Position numbers and translations under genes: made by a program
Source of the DNA: Gordonia alkaliphila
GTDB taxonomy: Bacteria > Actinomycetota > Actinomycetes > Mycobacteriales > Mycobacteriaceae
Direction: 5' to 3'
NCBI RefSeq assembly: GCF_023017165.1
Contig: NZ_JALKBW010000001.1
Coordinates: 2,480,001-2,544,000 of the forward strand
DNA: 64,000 nt
Shown: piece by piece, positions 46,647 through 58,270 of the stretch
How the letters are laid out: each line of letters starts with the position of its first letter
How positions within the stretch are numbered: the first letter of the stretch is position 1
Notes under the pieces: generated by a model
Told to the model about the DNA's origin: nothing
The model's input: the letters and a program-made list of their open reading frames with translations, nothing else
Databases searched by the model: none

Positions 46647-46697
46647 CTTCGACGGGGCTCAGGGAGCGTCGTGCGACGCTCCCTGAGCTTGTCGAAG
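46647..46697. terminator. Large hairpin of the CTTCGAC...GCTCAGGGAGC type between convergent genes
   Basis: GCTCAGGGAGCGTCG (46657-46671) pairs perfectly with CGACGCTCCCTGAGC (46674-46688). The outer CTTCGAC (46647-46653) pairs with GTCGAAG (46691-46697) after a small bulge. The right half reads GCTTGTCGAAGG, the dispersed CCTTCGACAAGCTCAGGG repeat seen in many actinobacterial genomes. It sits between the convergent Nudix and metE stops and is likely a bidirectional terminator. Confidence 0.65.
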
Positions 46698-46699
46698 GG

Positions 46700-48946
46700 T
46701 CAGGCGCGGACGGCCTTGGCGGCGTCGACCATCGCGGTGAGGGCGGCGGTGACCTGCGCGGTGGTGCGGGTCTTGAGGCCGCAGTCCGGGTTCACCCACA
46801 GGCGGTCGGCCGGGACGGCGGCCAGCGCCTCGGCCAGCAGCGTCGTCATCTCCTCGGCCGCGGGCACGCGCGGGGAGTGGATGTCGTAGACGCCCGGGCC
46901 CACCTCGGCGGCGAAACCGATCGCGTTGAGGTCGTCGAGCACCTCCATGTGCGAGCGGGCCGCCTCGATGGAGGTGACGTCGGCGTCGAGGTCGGCGATC
47001 GCGCCGATCACGTCACCGAACTCCGAGTAACACAGGTGGGTGTGGATCTGCGTCTCGTCGTTCACACCCGCGGTGGACAGCTTGAAGGCGTTCACCGCCC
47101 ACTCCAGGTAGGCGGCGCGTTCGGTGGCGCGCAGCGGCAGCAACTCGCGCAGGGCGGGCTCGTCGACCTGGATGATGCCGATCCCGGCCTCCTGTAGGTC
47201 GAGCGTCTCGTCGCGGATCGCGAGGGCCACCTGATCGGCGGTCTGCGCCAGCGGCTGATCGTCGCGCACGAAGCTCCAGGCCAGGATGGTGACCGGTCCG
47301 GTGAGCATGCCCTTGACCGGCTTGTCGGTCAGACCCTGCGCGTAGACCGCCCAGTCGACGGTCATCGGCGCGGGACGCTGCACGTCGCCGAACAGGATCG
47401 GCGGCCGCACGCAGCGCGAGCCGTACGACTGCACCCAGCCGTTCGCGGTGGCGAAGAAGCCGGTGAGCTGTTCGGCGAAGTACTGCACCATGTCGTTGCG
47501 CTCGGGTTCGCCGTGCACCAGCACGTCCAGCCCGATCTGCTCCTGCAGGGCGATCACCGCGGCGATCTCCGCCTCCATCTGGGCGCGGTACTGCTCCGCG
47601 TCGAGCGTGCCGGCGCGCAGCCGGGCGCGGGCGGCCCGGATATCGCCGGTCTGCGGGAACGACCCGATGGTGGTGGTCGGCAGTGTGGGCAGCGCCAGGT
47701 GGGCGCGGCTGAGCTCCTGCCGTTGCGTGGCCGCGGTGCGGTTGCGGTCGGCGTCGGTCAACCCGGCCAGTCGGGCACGCAGGTCGGCGTCGTGGCGACG
47801 CGGATCGTCGGCGCGGGTGGCCAGCGCGGCCCGGGCCGCGTCGAAGGCCGCCGCCTGCGCGTCTCGGCCGTCGGTGAGCGCCCGGGACAGGGCGACGACC
47901 TCGTCGAACTTCTCCGCCGCGAACGCGAGCCAGCCGCGCAGGACGTCGTCGAGACCGGTCTCCGGCGCCAACGAGTACGGCACGTGCAGGGTGGAACACG
48001 AGGTACTCACCGCCAGCGTGCCGACGTGCGGACGCAGGTCGGTGAGCACGGCGAGCGCGGCGTCCAGGTCGGTGCGCCAGACGTTGTGGCCGTCGACGAT
48101 GCCGGCGACGACCAGCTTGTCGGCCAGACCGGCCGCCTCCACCGTCGCGACCGAGCCGCGGACCAGGTCGACGCCGACCCCGTCGATGTCGGTGCGTCCC
48201 AGCGCGGCCAGCGCGTCGCCGGCATCGCCGAAGTAGGTCTGCACCAGCAGCTTCGGCGCGGACACCGCGCTCAGGCGGGTGTAGACGCGTTCGGCGAGTG
48301 CGGCGAGCCCGTCGTGGGCGTCGGTCACGAGGATCGGCTCGTCGATCTGCACCCACTCGGCGCCGGCCGCGGCGAGGTCGGTCAGCAGCTGCTCGTAGAG
48401 CGGCAGCAGATCGTCGATCCGGTCGAGCGGCACGAGGTCGTCGACACCCTTGGACAGACCGAGGAACGTGATCGGGCCGATCACCACCGGCCGTGCGGGC
48501 ACGTCGTCGGCGAGGGCTTCGGCCAGGTCGGCGAGCACCGTCGCGGCGTCGAGACCGAACACCGTGTCCGGACCGATCTCCGGGACCAGGTAGTGGTAGT
48601 TGGTGTCGAACCACTTGGTCATCTCCAGCGGCAGCACGTCGGCGGTGCCGCGGGCGGCCGCGAAGTAGCGGTCCAGCGGGTCGGCGATGGCGGCCACGCG
48701 CGGCGGCAGGGCGCCGAGCGTTGCGGCCATGTCGAGCATCTGGTCGTAGTACGAGAAGGTGTTGACCGGGATCGAGTCCAGGCCGGCGGCCAGCAGCTGC
48801 TGCCGGCCGCTGCGCCGCAGGTCGGCGGCGACGCGGTGCAGCTCCTCCCGGCTCAGCCGCCCGGCCCAATAGCCCTCGACGGCGTGCTTGAGTTCCCGGT
48901 CGGCGCCGATGCGCGCGGTGCCGGTGACAGTGGTGTGAAAGCCCAT
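46700..48946 (-). CDS. metE: Cobalamin-independent methionine synthase
   Basis: 748 aa. It transfers a methyl group from methyltetrahydrofolate-glutamates to homocysteine. Two MetE-type barrels: N-terminal ([40 protein letters not shown]) and C-terminal catalytic ([25 protein letters not shown], and zinc ligands in THLCYSEF and NPDCGLKTR). ATG 48946 follows GGAG at correct spacing; the ATG at 48964 would put that site inside the coding region. Governed by a cobalamin riboswitch, so it is made when B12 is scarce. Confidence 0.96.
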   Translation of the reverse strand: MGFHTTVTGTARIGADRELKHAVEGYWAGRLSREELHRVAADLRRSGRQQLLAAGLDSIPVNTFSYYDQMLDMAATLGALPPRVAAIADPLDRYFAAARGTADVLPLEMTKWFDTNYHYLVPEIGPDTVFGLDAATVLADLAEALADDVPARPVVIGPITFLGLSKGVDDLVPLDRIDDLLPLYEQLLTDLAAAGAEWVQIDEPILVTDAHDGLAALAERVYTRLSAVSAPKLLVQTYFGDAGDALAALGRTDIDGVGVDLVRGSVATVEAAGLADKLVVAGIVDGHNVWRTDLDAALAVLTDLRPHVGTLAVSTSCSTLHVPYSLAPETGLDDVLRGWLAFAAEKFDEVVALSRALTDGRDAQAAAFDAARAALATRADDPRRHDADLRARLAGLTDADRNRTAATQRQELSRAHLALPTLPTTTIGSFPQTGDIRAARARLRAGTLDAEQYRAQMEAEIAAVIALQEQIGLDVLVHGEPERNDMVQYFAEQLTGFFATANGWVQSYGSRCVRPPILFGDVQRPAPMTVDWAVYAQGLTDKPVKGMLTGPVTILAWSFVRDDQPLAQTADQVALAIRDETLDLQEAGIGIIQVDEPALRELLPLRATERAAYLEWAVNAFKLSTAGVNDETQIHTHLCYSEFGDVIGAIADLDADVTSIEAARSHMEVLDDLNAIGFAAEVGPGVYDIHSPRVPAAEEMTTLLAEALAAVPADRLWVNPDCGLKTRTTAQVTAALTAMVDAAKAVRA

Positions 48947-49089
48947 CTTGTGTTCTCCATGCAATACAGAAGCTGACGACGAGGCGCCCTACCGGGAGGC
49001 GACAGACGACGAGCCCAGGCATGCACGGGTGCGTCGACGCCGCCCGGTCCACGAGGCGATCCGTCCTCGGATGCGGCGCATCCGAGACA

Positions 49090-49262
49090 ACGGGCAGGTC
49101 TTCGGGCTCCTCGGCGAGCGCCGTCGAAAGGCGCACCTACTGGCCGTCGCTTCCCAGACGCACACGCGTGCGTCCAGTGCCGGTGACGGCGGTCGTTCCA
49201 AGTTACCGCTGCGGGTCAGCTCCGGAGTCTCACCGGATTCCCTCTCGCGAAAGTCGTTGCCG
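49090..49262 (-). ncRNA. Cobalamin (B12) riboswitch upstream of metE
   Basis: On the minus strand the conserved core reads GGAATCCGGTGAGACTCC (about 49243-49226), then CTGACCCGCAGCGGTAAC, with the B12 box GCCCGAAGACCTGCCC near 49107-49092. These match the consensus GGAANNNGGUG, CNGNCCCGCA and AGCCNGGANACCUGCC. Just 3' (49086-49066) a 10-bp inverted repeat (CTCGGATGCG with CGCATCCGAG) may belong to the expression platform. About 120 nt of leader follow to the metE start. B12 binding is expected to repress metE. The remaining part of the gap (49263-49475) holds no gene that I can support. Confidence 0.92.
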
Positions 49263-49475
49263 CAGCAGCGAATTCGCTCGACGTCCGCGCGGTCGCAGGG
49301 GCTCCTTGGCGACGGCGCTACGGACGAACCGATTGCGTCTACGACCATAGGCCCGGCGCGCGGACCGTGTCATCCCGCGCGAAGAGCGTGATTCTAATTC
49401 CCCCGCGGACTTGCGCGCGGGTGCGGCGGCGGACTCACCCGGCACCGGCCACTGCGGCGAGTATCCTGGGCGAGC

Positions 49476-50069
49476 ATGGTGGCGTTGCAGGATGATCTCG
49501 GATCCCGCGACCGGCCCGCGCCGGTCGTCGGGATCGTGCTGGTGGCCCGGGGCGATGAGCGGGAGGCCCCGACCGAGGCGGATGTGCCGCAGCTCGAGCG
49601 GCTCGAAGTGCTGCTGGCCGGGTTCGGTGCCGGTGGCTGCGACACGCTGTACGTGGCGCTCGGCAGCCGGGTGATCGCGGCGCCGCGGGACACCTCCACC
49701 ACCTTCTACCTGCCGTCCTGGTACGACGGACTCGACGCGACGGTGCACGCCGCCCTGACCTACGCCCGCGGGCTCGACCCGATCGCCGGGGTGCTGCTGC
49801 AGACCGTCGACAGCGCCGACGTCGGCGGGGTCGGGGTGGCGCGGGTGCTGGCCGCGGCCGGGCGACGCCGCGACGCGGTGGTGCGCGGGGTGCGGCACGG
49901 GCACTGGGCGCAGCCGGTGTACGTGGGCGCCGACCTGCTCCCCGACGCGGCCGACCTGCTCGCCGCCTCCGGGGGCGCGATCGGCTTCCTCGGCGACCAC
50001 GCCGGCGAAGTGACCACCGTCGACTGCTCGGACCTCGCCGGGCCGGACGTGCCCGGCGGACTTCACTGA
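49476..50069 (+). CDS. MobA-like NTP-transferase-fold protein, apparently degenerate
   Basis: 197 aa. The order of segments resembles MobA-like cytidylyltransferases: a first strand (VVGIVLVARGDE), LPSWYDGLDATVHAALTYA, LLQTVDSADVG, VVRGVRHGHWAQPVYVG and GDHAGEVTTVDCSD. The nucleotide-binding signature LAAGxxxRxGxxK is lost (VARGDEREAPTEAD), so catalysis is doubtful. It could be a regulatory or binding paralogue. ATG 49476 has TATCCT nine bases upstream, compatible with a near-leaderless mRNA. Ends at a strong terminator. Confidence 0.6.
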   Translation: MVALQDDLGSRDRPAPVVGIVLVARGDEREAPTEADVPQLERLEVLLAGFGAGGCDTLYVALGSRVIAAPRDTSTTFYLPSWYDGLDATVHAALTYARGLDPIAGVLLQTVDSADVGGVGVARVLAAAGRRRDAVVRGVRHGHWAQPVYVGADLLPDAADLLAASGGAIGFLGDHAGEVTTVDCSDLAGPDVPGGLH

Positions 50070-50072
50070 CAT

Positions 50073-50115
50073 ATACAGCACCGCCGTGGTCATAGTGACC
50101 ACGGCGGTGCTGTAT
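50073..50115. terminator. 20-bp-arm hairpin between convergent genes
   Basis: The left arm 50073-50092 (ATACAGCACC to GTGGTCA) pairs perfectly with the right arm 50096-50115 around the loop TAG. It starts 3 bp after the MobA-like stop and 20 bp from the carboxylase stop. The outer A/T pairs give T-rich ends on both strands, making it a strong bidirectional terminator. Confidence 0.8.
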
Positions 50116-50135
50116 TGCCGGTGAACTGCTACTGA

Positions 50136-53100
50136 TCAGCTCTGTTTCGCGGCGATCGCGTTGATCAGGCTGGGGCGGAGGTCGGCGGCGCGGACGATCG
50201 CGTCGGCCGAGCCCACCTGCACGGCGCGCTCGATGCTGTGCACCGCGTCGAATTCGGCGGCCACCTCGGCGAGCTTCTCGGCGCGCACCGAGGTGCGGGC
50301 CTCCTCGAGTTCGGCGGTCACATCGGCGCGATCGGTGTCCGAGGCGTGCTCCAGGCGCGTGTGCAGGGCCTGCACGCGCGGATCGTTCTCGGTGCGCGTA
50401 CGGACCTCGCCGGCGAAAACCACGGCCGCCGCCGGGGCGCCGCCGAGCACCGAGGCGAACGAGCCCTCGATGGCCAACACGGTCATGTTCGGGTTCAGGG
50501 CCTTGGAGAAGACCACGAACGCGCCGCCGTGGTAGCGGGAGATCACGCAGAAGACGATCGGGCCCTCGAAGTTGATAATGGCCCGGCCGATCTCGGCGCC
50601 GTACTCCAGCTGCAACTTGCGCAGCGACTCGGGGGAGCCGTCGAAGCCGGACAGGTTGGCCAGCACCACGACCGGACGGTTGCCGCTGGCCGCGTTGATC
50701 GCGCGGGCCGCCTTCTTCGACGACTGCGGGAACAGCGTGCCCGCGCTGAAGGTGTCCGGGCCGTCGGTCGGCAGGAAGCCCCGGCGGGCCACTGGCGTCG
50801 ACTCGATGCCGATCAGCGTGATCGGGTGACCGCCCAGGTGGGTGTCCTCCACGACGACGGTGTCGGCGTCGGCCATGTCGGCCCAGCGCTCCAGCGCGGG
50901 CAGATCCTGGTCGACGACGGCGCGCATCACCGAGCGGATGTCGAACGGCTTCTTACGGTCCGGGTTGGCCTCGGCGGAGAAGATCTCGCCGACCGTGGCG
51001 AACTCGCTGCCCTCCAGCTCGTGCGGGTAGTCCGAGACGTCGCGGTTCGCGGGGTCGGTGGTGACCGCCGGGCGCGGACCGGCCTCGCCGGGCACCACAT
51101 AGGTGTGGTCGTAGTGGCTCATCATCACGCCGATGGCCGCCGTCAGATTCGGCGCCCAGTACTGCGCCTCGCCGTTCGGGCCCATCACGCGGTCGTAGCC
51201 GCCGATACCGAAGTTGTCCTCGGCGGAGACACCGCCGGAGAAGTCCAGGGCCTGCTTGCCGGTGAGCACCATCGACGAGTCCGGGGTCATCACCAGGATG
51301 CCCTTGGTGTGCATCAGCATGGTGGCCTCGGCGTTCCAGTAGGCCTGGCCGCCGACGTTGATACCGGACACGACGATGTTGATCTCGCCGCCGTCCTGGG
51401 TGAACTCGACGATCCGCTTGAGGGCCGCGGCCACCCAGTCGAGGTTCTCGGTGCCCGAGTCCATCTTCACGGCGGCGCCGGAGGAGACGGCGTACCACTC
51501 GACGGGCAGCGTGCGCGCCTCGGCGAGGTCGAGGGCCGCGATGTAGCGACGGCACTCGGGCTCGGTGAGCGCACCTAGCGATTTGGTCGGGTCGCCCAGC
51601 ATCACGACGCGCTCGACACCCTCGGGGTACTTCTCGGTGGGCGTGCTGACGGTGCCGACCACCACGGCCGCGGTGTTGCGGCCCTTGGGGCGGTCCACCG
51701 GGACCAGGTCGCCGGCGTCGTTCAGGTCGTACTCGGTGAACGTGCCGAGCAGGGCGGTCAGCTCGTACGGGTACACGGTGTTGCGGCGGGCGGCGCGCAG
51801 CACCTTCTGGCGGTACTCGTCGACCGGCTCGATCGGGGTCTCGACGGGCTCGTCGACGGTGATCTGGGTTTCGCCTGCGGCGTCGAGGGTGACGCGCACC
51901 GACACCTTGGACAGTTCGCCGGTGTCCTGGTCGCGGTGGCGGGCGATGAGCTCGATCTCCTCGAGCCCGGCGCCGTCGGTGGAGGCGGCGGTGCCCAGGG
52001 TGTGGCTCACCACGCGGGCCACCTGCTCGCGGCTCACGTCCAGCGGCGGCCAGATGTACATGACGATGCGGTTGGTGTTGAACCGCTTCGACGACGGACG
52101 ACGCGCCTGCGCGCGGCGGATGGAGTCGACGCACGCCTCGAAGGTGCGCTCGGCGGTCGGCAGCGTCAGGATGCTGCCGTCCTGTTCGGACACCGCGATC
52201 AGGTCGCGGACCTGGGCGAAGGCGATCAGGCGGTCGTCGCCCGGGTTGGCCTTGGCCACCGCGCGGTAGAGGTACACCTCTTCGTCGTCGGACGAGCGCA
52301 GGCGGGTCACGTCGAACTTGCGCAGGCGCTCCATCTGCATGCGCTGGGCGATGTACGGGTGCAGCCCGCGGATCAGCCGGTCCTCCGACATGCCGGTGGC
52401 CGATGGTCGGAAGGTGACGTGATGGTGCATGGCTTCGTCGCCGAGGCCGGCCACGGTGACCGTGACGCGGTGCACCTGGTTGGGCAGCAGACGTGCGCTG
52501 ACCACCTCGTGCAGGGCGGCGGCCATCTCGTCGAGGTCCTCGGGCTGGTCGTCCCAGCGCACGTAGACGTCGGCGTCGATCGACGCGGCGCCGTCGACCA
52601 GCTCGGCCAGCCCGCAGAGGGCGGTGTCGAGCTTGTCGAAGCTGGTGGCGGCGGAGACCAGCAGCGAGCCGCCGCGCTGGGCCAGCACGAAGGTGCAGCC
52701 GCTGGCGCGGTGGGTGGCGACCGCGGACAGGCCCTTGTTGCCGTAGTAGCGGCGGGTCAGCACCTCGAGCATCGCGGAGTTGTCCAGCGAGTCGTCGACC
52801 AGGCGACGGCTGAGGACGCGGACCAGCGGCTCGGTGCTCTTGACCATCTCGGCGATGCGCTCGGCGCGATCGGATGCCTTCGGGTGCTCGTCGAGGTAGT
52901 TCAGGTCGCTGTCGATGGCGGCGTAGACGCGTTCGCGCTTACGGCGCAGACGCGGCTGGCCGTACCAGGCGTACAGCACACCGCGGGCCAGGTCGGAGAT
53001 CACCGGGAAACGCAGCTGGGTGGCGGCGACGAGGTGCTCCAGCACGTGGCCGGTGTGCTCGCGCAGCTCGGCCGGGGGCGGCGGCTCCTTCATCCAGCGG

Positions 53101-55595
53101 CGCAGCAGGGTCGCCATGCCGGGCACCACGTCGTCCAGGCGCTGCAGCGCCAGGAAGATCCGGAAGACGGCGCTCTCCAGCTCGTCGGTGCGTTCCAGGT
53201 CGGTGACACCGTAGTGGGCCAGCGCGGCGGCCAGCTTGGTGCGGAACTGCTCGGGCACCGCCGACAGCTCCACGTCCAGGCTCTGCAGGTAGGTGTGCAG
53301 GTGCTCGCGGGCGCTGTGCACGCGGTCGTGGGCGTCGTCGTCGGACGGACGACGACGGGCCAGCTCGGCGAGGTCGGCGAAGACGCCGACCAGCTCGAGC
53401 TCGGCGCCCAGCGGGCGCTCGTCGGCGTCGATCTCGGCCTGGCGCAGCGCCAGGTAGTCGGCCATGCGTGCGCCCTCGCTGGGCTCGATGTCGAAGCCGA
53501 GCATCAGGGCGCGCAGCATCTCGCGTTCGGCGGCGGCGCGGTCGGTGTCGGACACGTCGGTCGGCGTGTCGGGCAGATCGAGCACGGCGTCGTCGGTGCT
53601 GTCGGCGGCGTCGTCCTCGCCGTCGGCGATCGGCTCCAGGCGCAGCAGCGGCGCACCGGTCTCCACCTGGGCGCCGACCGAGACCACGCACTCCTTCAAG
53701 CGGGCGGCGAACGGTGCGCGCAGCACCGTCTCCATCTTCATCGACTCCAGGACCAGGACCGGATCACCGGCCGCCACCTCGGCGCCCACCTCCAGTGGGG
53801 TGGCGATGACCAGCGCGGGAGCGGGGGAGCGGACCACGCCGCCCTCGTCCCGGCTGACCCGGTGGGTCACGCCGTCGACGTCCACCAGGTGGACCGGGCC
53901 GTGCGTGTCGGTGAGCACGCGGAAGCGCTCGCCGTTGACGGTGATCCGGCCGGTGTGCTCGTCGTAGCGTTCCACCTCGACGTCGGCGGTCTGCGTCTGC
54001 GCGCCGGCCTCGATGGCGACGCTGAAGCGCTGTGCGCCGACGCGGGCGACGCTGACGCGGTACGCGACGCCGCGCAGCTTGAAGTCGACGGGGCGACCGC
54101 TCTCGTGCATCACCTGCGGGCGACCGCCGCGGGCGGTGGCGAGCAGGCGGTTGAGCTCGGCCCGCTCCTCCTCCTCGTAGGCGTCGATGGCGGCGGCGGC
54201 CAGCGCGATGGACGAGTGCCGGTGCGAGACCAGGCGGCCCTGCTCGCGGACGCGGTCGATCCAGCCGGTGTCGGCGCTGCCGTCGATCACCTCGGGCTGA
54301 TCGAGCAGGTCGATGATGAAGCTGCTGTTGGTGGCGCCGCCCTCGATCACCACGCGGGTGCGGGACATGGCGCGGCGCAGGCGGGCCAGCGCCTGATCGC
54401 GGGTGCTGCCGTAGGCGATGATCTTGGCGATCATCGAGTCGAAGTCGGCGGGGATGGTGTCGCCTTCGCTGACGCCGGTGTCCACGCGGACGCCGGGGCC
54501 GCTCGGGAGTTCCAGGCGGGCGATGTAGCCGGGCGACGGCGCGAAGTCGCGGTCGGGATCCTCGGCGTTCAGGCGGGCCTCGACGGCGTGCCCGCGCTCG
54601 ACGGGGCGTTCACCGTCCAGGCGGCCGCCGGCGGCGACGTGCAGCTGGGCGCGGACCAGGTCGAAGTCGTTGGTGACCTCGGTGATCGGGTGCTCCACCT
54701 GCAGGCGGGTGTTGACCTCGAGGAAGGCGAAGAGCTTCTCGCCCGGGTGATACAGGAACTCGACGGTGGCCGCACCGCGGTAGCCGACGCGTACCGCGAG
54801 GCGTTCGGCGGCGGCCTTGACCTCGGCGACCTGATCGGGGCCGAGGACCGGGGAGGCCGATTCCTCGATGACCTTCTGGTTGCGGCGCTGCACCGAGCAG
54901 TCGCGCACGCCGAGGGCCCACGCGGTCTCGCCGTCGGAGATCACCTGGACCTCGACGTGGCGGGCGCCGGTGACGAGACGTTCGAGGAAGACGACGCCGC
55001 TGCCGAAGGCGCGCTCGGCTTCGTCGCGGGTGCGCTGGTAGGCGTCGATCAGCGCCGAGTCGTCGGCGACCATGCGGATGCCGCGACCGCCGCCGCCGGC
55101 GGTGGCCTTGAGCATCAGCGGGTAGCCGATCCGCTCGGCGGCCGCGACGGCCTCCTCCTGCGTCTCGACCGGGCCGCGGCTCCACGGAGCCACCGGCACG
55201 CCGACCTCTTCGGCGATCAGTTTGGCGCCGATCTTGTCACCGAGCTGGCGCATGGCCTCCGCGGACGGACCGACGAAGGTGACGCCCAGCTTGGTGCAGA
55301 GTTCGGCGAACGCCGGATCCTCGGCGACGAATCCCCAGCCGACCCACGCGGCGTCGGCGCCGGTCTCGGTCAGGGCCCGCTCGAGGACCTCGAGGTTGAT
55401 GTACGGCCGGGCCGCGGCCGGACCCAGGTCGTAGGTGAGGTCGGCCTCGCGCACAAAGGTGGCGCCGGCATCGACGTCGGTGTGTAGAGCGATGGTCTGG
55501 ACTGATTGTCCGGTCTCGGCATTCAGGTCGCGGACGGCGTTGATGAGCCGCATCGCGGCCTCTCCACGGTTGACGATCGCAATACGACGGAACAT
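50136..55595 (-). CDS. Single-chain multidomain acyl-CoA carboxylase with eukaryote-like domain order
   Basis: 1819 aa. Domain order is biotin carboxylase ([46 protein letters not shown]; residues 1-470), a barrel-type linker, a biotin domain (VLESMKMETVL, Lys near 621), a long helical central region (about 700-1300) and a fused carboxyltransferase (about 1300-1800; YPEGVERVVMLGDPTKS, VVVLANLSGFDGSPES). EDRLIRGLHPYIAQRMQMER and LRKFDVTRL in the central part resemble the corresponding segment of eukaryotic acetyl-CoA carboxylase. The substrate (acetyl-, propionyl- or longer acyl-CoA) is unknown. ATG 55595 follows AGAAGGG. Confidence 0.92.
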   Translation of the reverse strand: MFRRIAIVNRGEAAMRLINAVRDLNAETGQSVQTIALHTDVDAGATFVREADLTYDLGPAAARPYINLEVLERALTETGADAAWVGWGFVAEDPAFAELCTKLGVTFVGPSAEAMRQLGDKIGAKLIAEEVGVPVAPWSRGPVETQEEAVAAAERIGYPLMLKATAGGGGRGIRMVADDSALIDAYQRTRDEAERAFGSGVVFLERLVTGARHVEVQVISDGETAWALGVRDCSVQRRNQKVIEESASPVLGPDQVAEVKAAAERLAVRVGYRGAATVEFLYHPGEKLFAFLEVNTRLQVEHPITEVTNDFDLVRAQLHVAAGGRLDGERPVERGHAVEARLNAEDPDRDFAPSPGYIARLELPSGPGVRVDTGVSEGDTIPADFDSMIAKIIAYGSTRDQALARLRRAMSRTRVVIEGGATNSSFIIDLLDQPEVIDGSADTGWIDRVREQGRLVSHRHSSIALAAAAIDAYEEEERAELNRLLATARGGRPQVMHESGRPVDFKLRGVAYRVSVARVGAQRFSVAIEAGAQTQTADVEVERYDEHTGRITVNGERFRVLTDTHGPVHLVDVDGVTHRVSRDEGGVVRSPAPALVIATPLEVGAEVAAGDPVLVLESMKMETVLRAPFAARLKECVVSVGAQVETGAPLLRLEPIADGEDDAADSTDDAVLDLPDTPTDVSDTDRAAAEREMLRALMLGFDIEPSEGARMADYLALRQAEIDADERPLGAELELVGVFADLAELARRRPSDDDAHDRVHSAREHLHTYLQSLDVELSAVPEQFRTKLAAALAHYGVTDLERTDELESAVFRIFLALQRLDDVVPGMATLLRRWMKEPPPPAELREHTGHVLEHLVAATQLRFPVISDLARGVLYAWYGQPRLRRKRERVYAAIDSDLNYLDEHPKASDRAERIAEMVKSTEPLVRVLSRRLVDDSLDNSAMLEVLTRRYYGNKGLSAVATHRASGCTFVLAQRGGSLLVSAATSFDKLDTALCGLAELVDGAASIDADVYVRWDDQPEDLDEMAAALHEVVSARLLPNQVHRVTVTVAGLGDEAMHHHVTFRPSATGMSEDRLIRGLHPYIAQRMQMERLRKFDVTRLRSSDDEEVYLYRAVAKANPGDDRLIAFAQVRDLIAVSEQDGSILTLPTAERTFEACVDSIRRAQARRPSSKRFNTNRIVMYIWPPLDVSREQVARVVSHTLGTAASTDGAGLEEIELIARHRDQDTGELSKVSVRVTLDAAGETQITVDEPVETPIEPVDEYRQKVLRAARRNTVYPYELTALLGTFTEYDLNDAGDLVPVDRPKGRNTAAVVVGTVSTPTEKYPEGVERVVMLGDPTKSLGALTEPECRRYIAALDLAEARTLPVEWYAVSSGAAVKMDSGTENLDWVAAALKRIVEFTQDGGEINIVVSGINVGGQAYWNAEATMLMHTKGILVMTPDSSMVLTGKQALDFSGGVSAEDNFGIGGYDRVMGPNGEAQYWAPNLTAAIGVMMSHYDHTYVVPGEAGPRPAVTTDPANRDVSDYPHELEGSEFATVGEIFSAEANPDRKKPFDIRSVMRAVVDQDLPALERWADMADADTVVVEDTHLGGHPITLIGIESTPVARRGFLPTDGPDTFSAGTLFPQSSKKAARAINAASGNRPVVVLANLSGFDGSPESLRKLQLEYGAEIGRAIINFEGPIVFCVISRYHGGAFVVFSKALNPNMTVLAIEGSFASVLGGAPAAAVVFAGEVRTRTENDPRVQALHTRLEHASDTDRADVTAELEEARTSVRAEKLAEVAAEFDAVHSIERAVQVGSADAIVRAADLRPSLINAIAAKQS

Positions 55596-55799
55596 GCGCC
55601 CTTCTCTGTTCGGGGGTGCCAGGGCTGCTGGCGGGGGTCTCGGCACGACGATGCGCACGCGAAAGGATCGGTCTTGTCTCGATCCGGTTCTTTCACGGTA
55701 AGCCGCCGGGGGCCGCGGGGGTAGTACCTACTCTCACGTAACCGCCCGGGAAGCGACCAAGGACACACTTACCGGGCAGTCAACCGATCGGTAGGGGTG

Positions 55800-56186
55800 T
55801 TATGGGGGTTCGGCGATCAATTCGCCCGGACGCAGTCCGAGGGCCTGCTCGGCGTACCGCCGCACCACGGGGAGCACATCGCCGAGGGCCGTAGCGAAGT
55901 CGGCGCGGGCGAGGCCGCGCACCGCGGCGGGCCCTTCGGGGACGCCGGACACGCCGACGAGCGCGACCAGTTCGCCGGTCGTCGGCTCGGCGACGGCCCA
56001 GACGCAACGAACGCTCTCGTCCGCAGCGCGGACGAGAGCGTCGTCGTCGTTGTCGGCCGTCCCGGCGACGTAACCGGCCGGGTCGGTCAGACCCAGGTCG
56101 GTCAACGCCGGGACATCGGAGAGACGGTCGTCGTGCCGCAGGGCGCGCAGATACCACGCACCCGCATTGATCTCGACGGCAGTCAC
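55800..56186 (-). CDS. Small conserved protein behind accA3, function unknown
   Basis: 128 aa from GTG 56186, 29 bp after the accA3 stop in the same direction, so probably co-transcribed. The sequence begins VEINAGAWYLRALRHDDRLSD, in the style of GNAT-family N-terminal strands (xYLRxLxxDD). It has a central hydrophobic strand pair (VRCVWAVAEPTTGELVALVGVSG), but no complete acetyl-CoA loop is visible. I do not assign a function. Possibly a degenerate acetyltransferase or a carboxylase accessory protein. Confidence 0.6.
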   Translation of the reverse strand: MTAVEINAGAWYLRALRHDDRLSDVPALTDLGLTDPAGYVAGTADNDDDALVRAADESVRCVWAVAEPTTGELVALVGVSGVPEGPAAVRGLARADFATALGDVLPVVRRYAEQALGLRPGELIAEPP

Positions 56187-56215
56187 TCGGCAGCGTTCGC
56201 GGCCTGCGCCGCGGA

Positions 56216-58015
<1,800 letters not shown>

Positions 58016-58270
58016 TGGCTCTCCTGGCTGCGGTGCACCCCGGCCGGCGGGCCCGCGGTGACGGGCCGTTGTCCGGAGAACAACTGATTCTCTGTGTGGG
58101 AAGCTCGTTGTGGCGAACTCGTTATGGGTACTGCTGTGCGTCGTCGCAGTGCGCTGGGCGCGGGCGGACGATCGCCACGACGTACCTCACTCTAGGCGTC
58201 GCGGTCGGCCGTCCTCATACCAACCCGGCAAGAGTGGTCTCGGCGGGTCGCACAGGACACCCGTCGATAT

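Noticed and set aside
51936..55487. A 1183-codon plus-strand open frame opposite the giant carboxylase
   Set aside because: Antisense shadow with Gly/Val/His-rich composition; the minus frame has full carboxylase motifs.
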